This document shows, piece by piece, positions 24,906 through 32,333 of a DNA stretch of 36,051 bases. The stretch spans positions 1-36,051 of the forward strand of contig SDZD01000063.1 of the NCBI GenBank assembly GCA_004172935.1, read 5' to 3'. The notes below the pieces were generated by a model. It was given only the letters and a program-made list of their open reading frames with translations. It had not been told where the DNA came from and searched no databases. Source of the stretch: a bacterium (GTDB taxonomy: Bacteria; Armatimonadota; Abditibacteriia; Abditibacteriales; Abditibacteriaceae). Numbering within the stretch: the first letter of the stretch is position 1; the number at the start of each line of letters is the position of its first letter. The translations under genes were made by a program, and so were the position numbers.

Positions 24906-27587
24906 ATGCGCGCCCTTCGCTTGTGCTTGATTGCCACTCCACTACTCGCCACGACATCGGCTTCGGCCCAGACAGTGGCTAAATTTCCGTTCTCATTGCC
25001 GTGGAATGATGCGACGCAGACGGTGATTTCTGCCGCCGATTTGAATCCGGCTCCGATAACGAACGCGCAGCGAGTCGAGATAAAGAACGGGCACTTTTTC
25101 GATACGACGGGGCGGAGGGTGCGATTTTTGGGAACGAATGTGGTGGGGTCGGCCAACTTCTCTCAGCCCGCCGATGCGCTTTCGTTCGCGACTCGATTGC
25201 ATAAGTTGGGTATCAACTGCGTCCGGTTACATCACATGGATGCGGCGTGGGCGAACCCGAATATCTTTGGCGCCGACCGCGACAACTGGAAAGAATCGAA
25301 TGCGCAGGTTTCGCCCAAAAGCCTTGAGGCGCTCGATTTTACGGTTGCCCAGTTGAAGAAGAACGGGGTGTACGTGAATTTGAATCTGCATGTAGCGCGT
25401 TCGCCAGTAGTGGCGGATGGGTTTCCTGATGCCGATAAATTGCCGGAGATGGGGAAGGTGTTGGCGTACTTCGACCCGCAATTTATCGCGATGCAGAAGG
25501 AGTACGCGCGCCAAATTCTGAATCATCGCAACCAATTCACCGGGCAGAAATGGGCCGACGACCCAGTTGTGGCACTGGTCGAGTTGAACAATGAGGACAC
25601 ACTGGTCGGCCAAGCATGGTCGGGGCAGTTGCAGGGCTTGCCAGCGCGCTATCGGACGACGGTGCAGGATGGCTGGAACAGGTTTCTGAAGGCACGCTAT
25701 GCCAGCACAGCCGAGCTTCGCAAAGCGTGGAATGCGCCCGCTGATTTGAATACGGCCCCCAATGTACTTACTAACGGCCAATTCGCGGACGGGACACAGG
25801 GCTGGTCGCTGGAAACGCAGGATAAGGCGGAGGGGCAAATTTCGGTCGTCGAGCTTCAGAACGCGCCCGCTAATGGGCCGACTGGGCGCGCGCTACACGT
25901 TCAAATCGGGCAGATACCGGACGCGAGCTGGAAATTGCAATTGCACCAAACGGGGCTGGATTTAAAAGCGAACTCGTTTTACACGCTCGGTTACTGGGTT
26001 CGCGCCGACAAAGCGCGCAAGGCGAGCAGCTATTTCGCGCTTGATCAGGATCCGTGGTCGCAAGTGGGAGGGCAGGCAGCGCTCCAGCTTACGCCGGAAT
26101 GGCAGTACGTGCGCGTGGTGTTTAGGGCGGGGGCGACGGTGCCCAATCACTCGCGACTTTCGTTTGCGCTAGGAGATGCTACGGACAGCGTCGAAATCGC
26201 GGATGTGCATCTTTCGGTGGGCGACCAGGCTCTCTTGCCAGCTTCGCAAAACCTCGAAGAGAACACGATTGATTTGCCGCCAACGCACGGCAGTTCGGCG
26301 GGACAGGGGCGCGACTGGATAGATTATTTGATGACCATCGAGTCGGCGTATGTCTCGACGATGCGCGACACGATTCGCAACGAGTGCGGCTATAAGGGAC
26401 CGATTACCTGTTCGCAGGAAAGCTATGGCGGTTTCGGCGGAGTGGCGCGTGAAGCGGCGAGCGAGTGGACGGATATGCACGCCTACTGGCAGCATCCCGA
26501 CTTTCCGGGACAGGCGTGGGACTCGAAGAACTGGCGCATCGGCAACAAGCCGATGCTGAATGATGCCAGAGGCGGGACGTTGGCGGAACTGGCCCCATAT
26601 CGGATTGAGGGCAAGCCATTCACGGTTTCGGAGTACAACCATCCGGCCCCCAACGACTTCGCCAGCGAGACGGTACCCGTGATATTGAGCTACGCAGCGA
26701 TGCAGGATTGGGACGGCATCTTCTTGTTTTCGTGGAATGGCGACGGCAAGAACTGGAATGCCGATAAGATTCGCGGCTTCTTCGACATGGACTCCGACCC
26801 GAACAAGACCGTGTTCATCCCCTTGATGGCGCGCGCTTTTTTGAGCGGCGGCATGAGTCCGGTGCCCGCGCAGACGACGCTCACGGTGGCGCAGAGCGCG
26901 CTGGCGGATTTAACAGCCCAGAATAGCTCTTTCTGGGACAGTGTGCCCTCCCTGTGGAGAAGCCAGGGTTTGGGTCTGACGGACATTTTGAACTCGCGCG
27001 TCGCGATGCGGCTATCGCCGACTGGGGCCGCGCCGAAATTGGAAAGAGTGGGGCCGCGTTCGGCACGGACGGGCAACCCTTCGTTCAACTGGGAATCGGT
27101 GGGTGGCAACGGGCGTTTGCTGGTCGATTCGCCTTCGGTTAAGGCAACAGTGGGCTATGTGGGTGGCAATTTCTGGCCGCTGGGGGCGCTGTCGGTTGAG
27201 AATGCCGCTTCGTCGAACGGCTGGATGAGCCTTGTGGTTGTGGCGCGCGATGGCAAGCCGCTGGAGAAGTCGAACTCGATTCTGGTGGGCGCGCTGAACC
27301 GCGCCGAGAACTCGGAGATGACTTGGAATGCCGAGCGCACCTCGGTTGGAGATGGCTGGGGCAAGGGGCCGACTCTGCTGGAAACCCCATCGGCGACGCT
27401 CGATTTACAAACTTCGGCGCCAAGTGCGGGTGTGTGGAAATTGGATGCAACGGGCAAACGCACCGGGACCATCACATCGGAGTTGAAGAATGGGCATTTG
27501 CGATTTAGCATCGCTCCCGGCGACCAAACGCCGTGGTATGAAATCGCGCTGACTGCGCCTTTGGCAGCACCAATAAAGAAGCCATAG
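24906..27587 (+). CDS. Secreted clan-A-like glycoside hydrolase (GH5-type) with inserted carbohydrate-binding module
   Basis: An 893-residue exported enzyme with a signal peptide ending near AQA (about residue 22). A TIM-barrel sequence begins at RVRFLGTNVVG and LGINCVRLHHMD, typical of GH5-like cellulases and mannanases. ALVELNNED supplies the acid/base glutamate (Glu230, after Asn229). PFTVSEYNHP supplies the nucleophile glutamate (Glu576) at the end of a later strand. Between them (about 286-440) sits an independent beta-sandwich, NVLTNGQFADGTQGWSLE through ADVHLSVG, the pattern of a CBM4/9-type module. A C-terminal beta region (about 690-893) completes the protein. Substrate is unknown; it should hydrolyse a beta-linked polysaccharide outside the cytoplasm. 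The inserted CBM and long C-terminal part are unlike minimal GH5 enzymes. It ends before a terminator shared with the convergent acyltransferase. Confidence 0.85.
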   Translation: MRALRLCLIATPLLATTSASAQTVAKFPFSLPWNDATQTVISAADLNPAPITNAQRVEIKNGHFFDTTGRRVRFLGTNVVGSANFSQPADALSFATRLHKLGINCVRLHHMDAAWANPNIFGADRDNWKESNAQVSPKSLEALDFTVAQLKKNGVYVNLNLHVARSPVVADGFPDADKLPEMGKVLAYFDPQFIAMQKEYARQILNHRNQFTGQKWADDPVVALVELNNEDTLVGQAWSGQLQGLPARYRTTVQDGWNRFLKARYASTAELRKAWNAPADLNTAPNVLTNGQFADGTQGWSLETQDKAEGQISVVELQNAPANGPTGRALHVQIGQIPDASWKLQLHQTGLDLKANSFYTLGYWVRADKARKASSYFALDQDPWSQVGGQAALQLTPEWQYVRVVFRAGATVPNHSRLSFALGDATDSVEIADVHLSVGDQALLPASQNLEENTIDLPPTHGSSAGQGRDWIDYLMTIESAYVSTMRDTIRNECGYKGPITCSQESYGGFGGVAREAASEWTDMHAYWQHPDFPGQAWDSKNWRIGNKPMLNDARGGTLAELAPYRIEGKPFTVSEYNHPAPNDFASETVPVILSYAAMQDWDGIFLFSWNGDGKNWNADKIRGFFDMDSDPNKTVFIPLMARAFLSGGMSPVPAQTTLTVAQSALADLTAQNSSFWDSVPSLWRSQGLGLTDILNSRVAMRLSPTGAAPKLERVGPRSARTGNPSFNWESVGGNGRLLVDSPSVKATVGYVGGNFWPLGALSVENAASSNGWMSLVVVARDGKPLEKSNSILVGALNRAENSEMTWNAERTSVGDGWGKGPTLLETPSATLDLQTSAPSAGVWKLDATGKRTGTITSELKNGHLRFSIAPGDQTPWYEIALTAPLAAPIKKP

Positions 27588-27593
27588 AAATAT

Positions 27594-27624
27594 CAAAGCC
27601 CGCTCCCAATGGGGGCGGGCTTTG
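27594..27624. terminator. Shared terminator between convergent glycosidase and acyltransferase genes
   Basis: A 14-bp stem CAAAGCCCGCTCCC (27594-27607) with GGGGGCGGGCTTTG (27611-27624), one G-T wobble and an AAT loop, sits between the two stop codons. The U-tracts are short, so its strength is uncertain. Confidence 0.75.
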
Positions 27625-27628
27625 CAGG

Positions 27629-28885
27629 TTAGGCAGATGTGGGTTTGTTTTTGGGTTTGGCGGCGCCTATGAATGGCTTTTCGAATAGCTGGTAGAAACC
27701 GTAGGCCAGCAGAGTGATGAGGGGCATATAGAGCAGTGTCATGCCGATGTAAGTCACCGCACGGGGCAAATCCAAGGTCTCGACACGATTTATAATGATG
27801 TCTTGAATGGGCATGTGGATGAGGTAGAGCGAATAGGAGAAGGAACCGATGAACACCAATGGACGCCAGCTGAGAACCTTCACGAACTTCGAAGGACGTG
27901 CTTCGCGAGTAGCCCAAGTACCATGCAATAAGAAACAAAATGTTGCGGCGCCGAACATGATGTCAGACAACTGATACCAACCTACTTGTCCTTTGACGGC
28001 GTAGATTGTGAACCAGTCGAAGCCTGGAACCAGTCGAATCACGAGGTACATGCCCAGGGTGAGAGCGATACCAAGCCATACCCACGGAATGCGCTTCATC
28101 CAAGCAGCAGGTGCGAGACTCCACTTGGCCGCGACCATACCGAAAGCGAATAGAATGACGAACCAAGGGCAACCTTTGGCAATGGAAGGGAACGGCAGCA
28201 CTAGAATGGCTGCCAGAAGAATGGATACGACGACTAGAACGGCATCGCCAAATCGCTTCCAGATGGGCAAGAACAGATAGGGGAAAACGAAGTAAATCTG
28301 CCACTCGGTGGCAATACTCCAAAGAGTGCCGTTGTAGTCGTAGATGTCATTCCACGAGAGGTTATGTAACAACAACAGGTGCAAGGCCCATCCCTGTGGA
28401 GAGACGATTTCCGTGGCAGGATGCTTAAAAAAAATCCAGCCCACGGCAAGGATAAGCGCAGCCATGACCAACGCGGCATAGTAGGGTGGCAGGATACGGC
28501 GGGCGCGGCGCTTAAAAAATGGTATCATGCCGCCACGCAGCGTGCCGTTATCACGCAGAACGGGCAGCATCAAACAATAACCCGACAACACGATGAAAAC
28601 TGAAACCGCGTAGTGCCCTTGATAGAACATTTGCACAATTTCACGAGGGCGCCACCCAAACCCCGTGTGGGGCACACCAACAGCAGCCAACAGATGGTTA
28701 TGGACGACGTAGAGCGCCATGAGGGCACGGATGCCATCGAGATAGGGCAGATGCAAACGTGCTTTGGTTACCGAAGCAACCGTCGGATCGGCATTTTGCG
28801 CAAGCATCTGGGCGCCCGAAGCGGTGGAGTGGCGCTCCGATTCTGGTAGGGAGCGATCTAAATCCGATGGGGTCGAAGAAAGCAT
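27629..28885 (-). CDS. Acyltransferase family 3 membrane protein (OafA/YrhL-like)
   Basis: A 418-residue inner-membrane protein with about ten hydrophobic helices. It matches acyltransferase 3 enzymes, which transfer acetyl or similar groups to sugars of surface polysaccharides or peptidoglycan. The N-terminal helix carries LPYLDGIRALMALYVVHNHL with the family histidine, and RARRILPPYYAAL supplies the second-loop arginine pair. The C-terminal YSLYLIHMPIQDIII motif is also diagnostic. About 45 soluble residues precede the first helix. Start chosen at ATG 28885; a GTG at 28900 is possible. It may modify an exported glycan, but no glycosyltransferase or capsule genes are adjacent. No SGNH domain is fused, unlike some family members. 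Confidence 0.9.
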   Translation of the reverse strand: MLSSTPSDLDRSLPESERHSTASGAQMLAQNADPTVASVTKARLHLPYLDGIRALMALYVVHNHLLAAVGVPHTGFGWRPREIVQMFYQGHYAVSVFIVLSGYCLMLPVLRDNGTLRGGMIPFFKRRARRILPPYYAALVMAALILAVGWIFFKHPATEIVSPQGWALHLLLLHNLSWNDIYDYNGTLWSIATEWQIYFVFPYLFLPIWKRFGDAVLVVVSILLAAILVLPFPSIAKGCPWFVILFAFGMVAAKWSLAPAAWMKRIPWVWLGIALTLGMYLVIRLVPGFDWFTIYAVKGQVGWYQLSDIMFGAATFCFLLHGTWATREARPSKFVKVLSWRPLVFIGSFSYSLYLIHMPIQDIIINRVETLDLPRAVTYIGMTLLYMPLITLLAYGFYQLFEKPFIGAAKPKNKPTSA

Positions 28886-29011
28886 GAATAGGAACAACAC
28901 GCCGCACTCGAAATTTGTCTCGGCGCGAAAGCGTGTGTCAGTTTGAACGTTCTGAAAAAACGCCGTTGCTCACGAATCGAATGCAAGTGCATTGTATGTC
29001 AGACAAATGAG

Positions 29012-29045
29012 AAAAGCACCACGACCAAATGATCGTGGCGCTTTT
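29012..29045 (-). terminator. Probable terminator after Gfo/Idh gene 3
   Basis: AAAAGC-a-CCACGA pairs with TCGTGG-c-GCTTTT around an 8-base loop, with one internal mismatch, 19 bases beyond the stop on the reverse strand and followed by T-rich sequence. Confidence 0.7.
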
Positions 29046-29064
29046 ATGTCAATGCGTCGGTGGC

Positions 29065-30060
29065 TTAAACGAAGCGACGGACTTCGACGGGTAAGCCGGA
29101 TTCCATGCTTTCGTTGGCAGCGAGGGTAACGGCCAGGGTTTGGGCGCCGCTGCGGTAGTCGGACAAGATTTTCGACTGATCGCCGCTTTGGATAGCGGCG
29201 ATGAAGGCATGGTCGCCGTTGCCCAACTGGTCGGACCAGGACTGGTCGCCCTTGACTTCGCCTTTACCGGTGTCTTTGGAGTTCCAGTGACCAGAGTCGG
29301 AGTTGCTCCAGGCGTTGAAGCCACGGCCTTTAATGGTGAGATCGACTTTGGAGTCGCCTTCGACTTCGCCGATGCAGCCCGTGGAGATGAAGCCAACGGC
29401 GCCGGAATCGAAGATGAGGTTGGTAATCGAGGCGTCGGTGATGTCGTAATTCTCGATTTCGGTCATCGAGCCAGTGGTTGCGCTCGAATAGACGGTTTTG
29501 ACTTCGCCCGCGAAGTAGCGCGCCAAATCGACGATATGGGTGGCCTGTTCGACCAACTGCCCGCCGGACAAAGCCAACTGACGCCACCACGGAGCGCCAA
29601 CAAAACCGCCATCCCAATAACCCTGCACAAGCGAGATTTTGCGGCCATCAAGGAAGCTTTTGACGCCCTGCGAACCAGCGCCGTAACGCCAGTGGTAGCC
29701 CACCGAGTTAATGACGGGTGTTTTCTCGATTTGCTCAAGAACGCGCGCACAGGCGTCGAGTTCGAGGTGAACAGGTTTCTCGATATAGAACGGAAGTCCG
29801 GCTTTGGCCAGATCGAGTTCGATTTCGCCGTGAACGCCTGGAATCAGGCAGACGTAGACGCCGTCGAGCTTTTCGTTTTCGAGAAGTTGTTTGTAGTCTG
29901 TGTAGACAGAGGCGCCAAATTTTTCGCCTACGCTTTGGGCACGGTCGGCGAAAGCATCGCACACAGCGCTGATTTTGACGCCGTCGATGGCATCGAGGTT
30001 GTTCAGGTGCGGTTGCGCGACGCCGCCCACGCCGATGAAGCCGATTTTGAGTTCGCTCAT
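29065..30060 (-). CDS. Gfo/Idh/MocA family NAD(P)-dependent oxidoreductase (3)
   Basis: A 331-residue dehydrogenase. Rossmann motif GFIGVGGVAQPH (7-18), YIEKPVHLE (92-100) with Lys95, and GGQLVEQATHIVDLAR in the catalytic domain. The latter belongs to a branch with (L/V)EQ-x-THxxD instead of the DxGxHxxD seen in the other two copies of this window. It thus represents a different subfamily and probably another substrate. It faces the TIM-barrel isomerase at 30127 across 66 bases. Such dehydrogenase and isomerase pairs commonly act together in breakdown of inositol-like or modified sugars, which is inference from context. ATG 30060 has no Shine-Dalgarno. Confidence 0.92.
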   Translation of the reverse strand: MSELKIGFIGVGGVAQPHLNNLDAIDGVKISAVCDAFADRAQSVGEKFGASVYTDYKQLLENEKLDGVYVCLIPGVHGEIELDLAKAGLPFYIEKPVHLELDACARVLEQIEKTPVINSVGYHWRYGAGSQGVKSFLDGRKISLVQGYWDGGFVGAPWWRQLALSGGQLVEQATHIVDLARYFAGEVKTVYSSATTGSMTEIENYDITDASITNLIFDSGAVGFISTGCIGEVEGDSKVDLTIKGRGFNAWSNSDSGHWNSKDTGKGEVKGDQSWSDQLGNGDHAFIAAIQSGDQSKILSDYRSGAQTLAVTLAANESMESGLPVEVRRFV

Positions 30061-30126
30061 GGTGTTGTTGGAAAGTCCGCGCCCAAGGTTAACCTCTTTA
30101 GGAGTTGGGCGTCCAACTAATTTTTT

Positions 30127-30882
30127 ATGTTCACTACCGGTTTAGTTTCAGTGACGTTCCGTGCGCTAACGCCCCATCAAGTCGTGGACTTATGCGCTTC
30201 ATTCAAATTGATGAATATAGAGTGGGGCGGCGACATCCATGTCCCACCCGGCGATGTGGCCCGCGCACGCGAAGTGGCGGCCCTGACACGCGATGCAGGG
30301 CTTAAAACGCTGTGTTACGGCTCGTATTATCGCTGTGGAGGCGAGGAACAGAATTTCGAGGCGATTTTGGAATCGGCGATTGAATTGGATGCAAAGAGCA
30401 TTCGAGTGTGGGCAGGAGGAGGCGAGTCGGAGGAAATTTTTCCGCGCGTATCAGAGGATTTGGAGCGCATTTCTTCACTGGCGAACGCGCAAAGTCGTGA
30501 GGTGGTGCTGGAATTTCATGGCGGCACACTCACCCATCACGGCGTCGATGCGCGGAAGTTACTCGACGCGGGGCAAGGGGCGTTTCAATCGTTGTGGCAA
30601 CCGCTTCGCCGCACAGTGGGGAATGAGCACATCGAGGAGAACCTGAACGAACTGCGCCTGGTTGCGCCGTTTTTAAGGCACGTTCATGTCTACGAATGGC
30701 ATGAGACGCCGTCGGGAAGAGAATCGCTTTCGCTGCAAGGCTCGAAGCAATGGCCGCGCTATATCGAGGAGTTGCGCACTTTGGATTTGGAAGTGCCGTT
30801 GATGCTGGAATTTGTGCCGGGAGATGATCCCGACGTTCTGACACGCGAAGCAGCGGCACTGCATGAAATGTGTGGAGTTTGA
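30127..30882 (+). CDS. Sugar phosphate isomerase/epimerase, xylose-isomerase-like TIM barrel
   Basis: A 251-residue protein of the AP-endonuclease-2-like TIM-barrel superfamily. NIEWGGDIHVPPGD near residue 30-43 carries the metal-facing glutamate and histidine; VVLEFHGGTLT near 125-135, LRHVHVYEWHE and LMLEFVPGDD near the C-terminus supply later metal or base residues. It should bind a divalent metal and isomerise or epimerise a sugar or sugar acid in the cytosol. It is shorter than full xylose isomerases (about 390 residues), which suits the generic isomerase/epimerase class. Divergently arranged with Gfo/Idh gene 3, suggesting shared regulation. No Shine-Dalgarno sequence stands at proper distance; AGGAG occurs about 22 bases upstream. 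Exact substrate unknown. Confidence 0.88.
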   Translation: MFTTGLVSVTFRALTPHQVVDLCASFKLMNIEWGGDIHVPPGDVARAREVAALTRDAGLKTLCYGSYYRCGGEEQNFEAILESAIELDAKSIRVWAGGGESEEIFPRVSEDLERISSLANAQSREVVLEFHGGTLTHHGVDARKLLDAGQGAFQSLWQPLRRTVGNEHIEENLNELRLVAPFLRHVHVYEWHETPSGRESLSLQGSKQWPRYIEELRTLDLEVPLMLEFVPGDDPDVLTREAAALHEMCGV

Positions 30883-30894
30883 AGGCCCTACTCG

Positions 30895-32070
30895 CTAGTG
30901 ATTGGCGTTGAGGATGAGGCGCGTTTTGCCATTTACCCAAATGGCGCGGCCGTGAGGTAAATCGAGGCCGAAGCGCCCGCCCAATGCGCACGTAATTTGG
31001 CGGGCCGGAATCATGAGAGTACGATGGCTACTGCCGTCCGAAATCCAAAATGTTCCATTAGGGGCGAGGGGCCAGAGGGAACTACGTCTTGTCGCGCCTT
31101 TGGCGGATATGAAAGCTCGTTTCCTCCCATTAGTCAGGATGACGCCACGCCGCTTTTCGTCCCATTTCGGGGCGAAGGCGTTGGCCGCAACCCACAAGCG
31201 CCCCTGCAACAAAATGCAATCGGCGGTGCCATTCCCCCTCACGACTGGCAGAGGCGGAGAACCGGGAAAGTCGAAGGAAGTTGGTGTGTAGCGCGGCTTC
31301 GCATTTGTTGAAAATGAACCCCAGTTCGGTTTTATAAGTAGGTTGTTGGGGAATACGGGGTAGTAGTAGAGGTCGAAGTCTTTTTGGGCCTGCCAGTGAG
31401 TCCAACGAAAACGGAGGTGGTTGGCGCGTCGCCATTGTTGGGGGCTTGGCGGCATTTGGTCGGGCCTTTGACGTATCAGATAAGAACCGCGCGGCAAGTC
31501 GACATCCAACACGCTTTCTTCGACTTCGCCGCGCCAGTTGCCACCAGTGAATTGATAGGAAACCCACAATTCGCCATCCGAGGCGCCACCGCCACTGGAA
31601 GAGATGTAGCTCACTCTCACACGGCGGGTTTGACCACGTTTAAAGCGAACTGTTTTTACCCACAAGGCGTTACAAACCTCATCCCGCACAGGACGGCGTT
31701 TAACGGAAACGCGGTTTCCATCGACCCAACTGCGAAAATGAGTTAGAGTGGGGCGAACGCGAAAATCGGCTAATGGCTCAGGGCCTTCGGCATCGACACC
31801 GTATTGCGATTCTGGAAAGCCCATCTGAACCGTCGTAGACCCGCCATGATTGCGAAATACAAAATCGGCGACGGTTAGAAAACTGTCTTCACCTAGCGCT
31901 TGAATACGGACATGCTCGCGCACCATTTGAATTTGGCTGTGCTGCCCTCGCACCATACGCCAACGCCCTCCGATACCGGATGCGTTAGCGTCGTTGGCCG
32001 AACAACATCTTACAGAAAATGCGAGGGCTACCACGGAGACAATTACTTTTATGATATTATAATTAGCCAC
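30895..32070 (-). CDS. Secreted stalk-domain protein (copper amine oxidase N-terminal-like C-terminus)
   Basis: A 391-residue exported protein with an N-terminal hydrophobic stretch (IIKVIVSVVALAFSV) and likely cleavage near residue 25-31. The middle region (VADFVFRNHGGSTTVQMGFPE, then RRVRVSYISSSGGG and GEVEESVLDVDLP) resembles the beta-sandwich of DUF4424-like proteins. The C-terminus has HRTLMIPARQITCALGGRFG and RAIWVNGKTRLILNA, the consensus of copper-amine-oxidase N-terminal stalk domains; a weaker, similar unit precedes it (LLQGRLWVAANAFAPKWDEK). Such stalk domains are structural and do not imply oxidase activity. It starts with GTG at 32070 and is downstream of a terminator belonging to the MlaD gene. 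Likely located on the cell surface or in the periplasm. Confidence 0.75.
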   Translation of the reverse strand: MANYNIIKVIVSVVALAFSVRCCSANDANASGIGGRWRMVRGQHSQIQMVREHVRIQALGEDSFLTVADFVFRNHGGSTTVQMGFPESQYGVDAEGPEPLADFRVRPTLTHFRSWVDGNRVSVKRRPVRDEVCNALWVKTVRFKRGQTRRVRVSYISSSGGGASDGELWVSYQFTGGNWRGEVEESVLDVDLPRGSYLIRQRPDQMPPSPQQWRRANHLRFRWTHWQAQKDFDLYYYPVFPNNLLIKPNWGSFSTNAKPRYTPTSFDFPGSPPLPVVRGNGTADCILLQGRLWVAANAFAPKWDEKRRGVILTNGRKRAFISAKGATRRSSLWPLAPNGTFWISDGSSHRTLMIPARQITCALGGRFGLDLPHGRAIWVNGKTRLILNANH

Positions 32071-32333
32071 TCGTTAGCTTTATCACAAAGGGTGCAGGAA
32101 AACAAGAAAAAGGGCGCACGATGTGCGCCCTTTTTGGGATTGTATTGGCCCCTACCCAGCCTTTGGGCGCCCACGCCTGCAAGCGGGAGAAGAGCCACTC
32201 ACCGAATTCGCGAAGTATTTTGGCGTGTGTGGCTCCATCTCGCGGACACGGCAGGCCATGTCCCTACCAACCGAATTGTTCGAGCCTCTCACGGATATGA
32301 CCTGTCATTCTCCAATAATTAGACAGAGGACCA
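32071..32333. other. Intergenic region with terminator and decayed hairpin repeat
   Basis: It holds the terminator at 32107-32135 and a run of hairpin fragments such as GGACACGG-cagg-CCATGTCC (32244-32263, one mismatch), similar in style to the other chained repeats. No gene is apparent. It separates two reverse-strand genes. Confidence 0.5.
32107..32135 (-). terminator. Intrinsic terminator downstream of the MlaD-barrel gene
   Basis: A perfect 13-bp stem AAAAAGGGCGCAC (32107-32119) and GTGCGCCCTTTTT (32123-32135) with a GAT loop. On the reverse strand T-rich sequence follows. It lies about 200 bases beyond the mlaD-like stop and just before the start of the stalk-domain gene. Confidence 0.85.

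Noticed and set aside
29140..30120. Forward-strand open frame of 326 codons
   Set aside because: It is antisense to a clear Gfo/Idh dehydrogenase; long antisense frames arise from the GC-biased codon use.
30895..32070. Calling the stalk-domain protein a copper amine oxidase
   Set aside because: Only the structural N-terminal-type domain is present; no catalytic topaquinone domain or metal site is visible.
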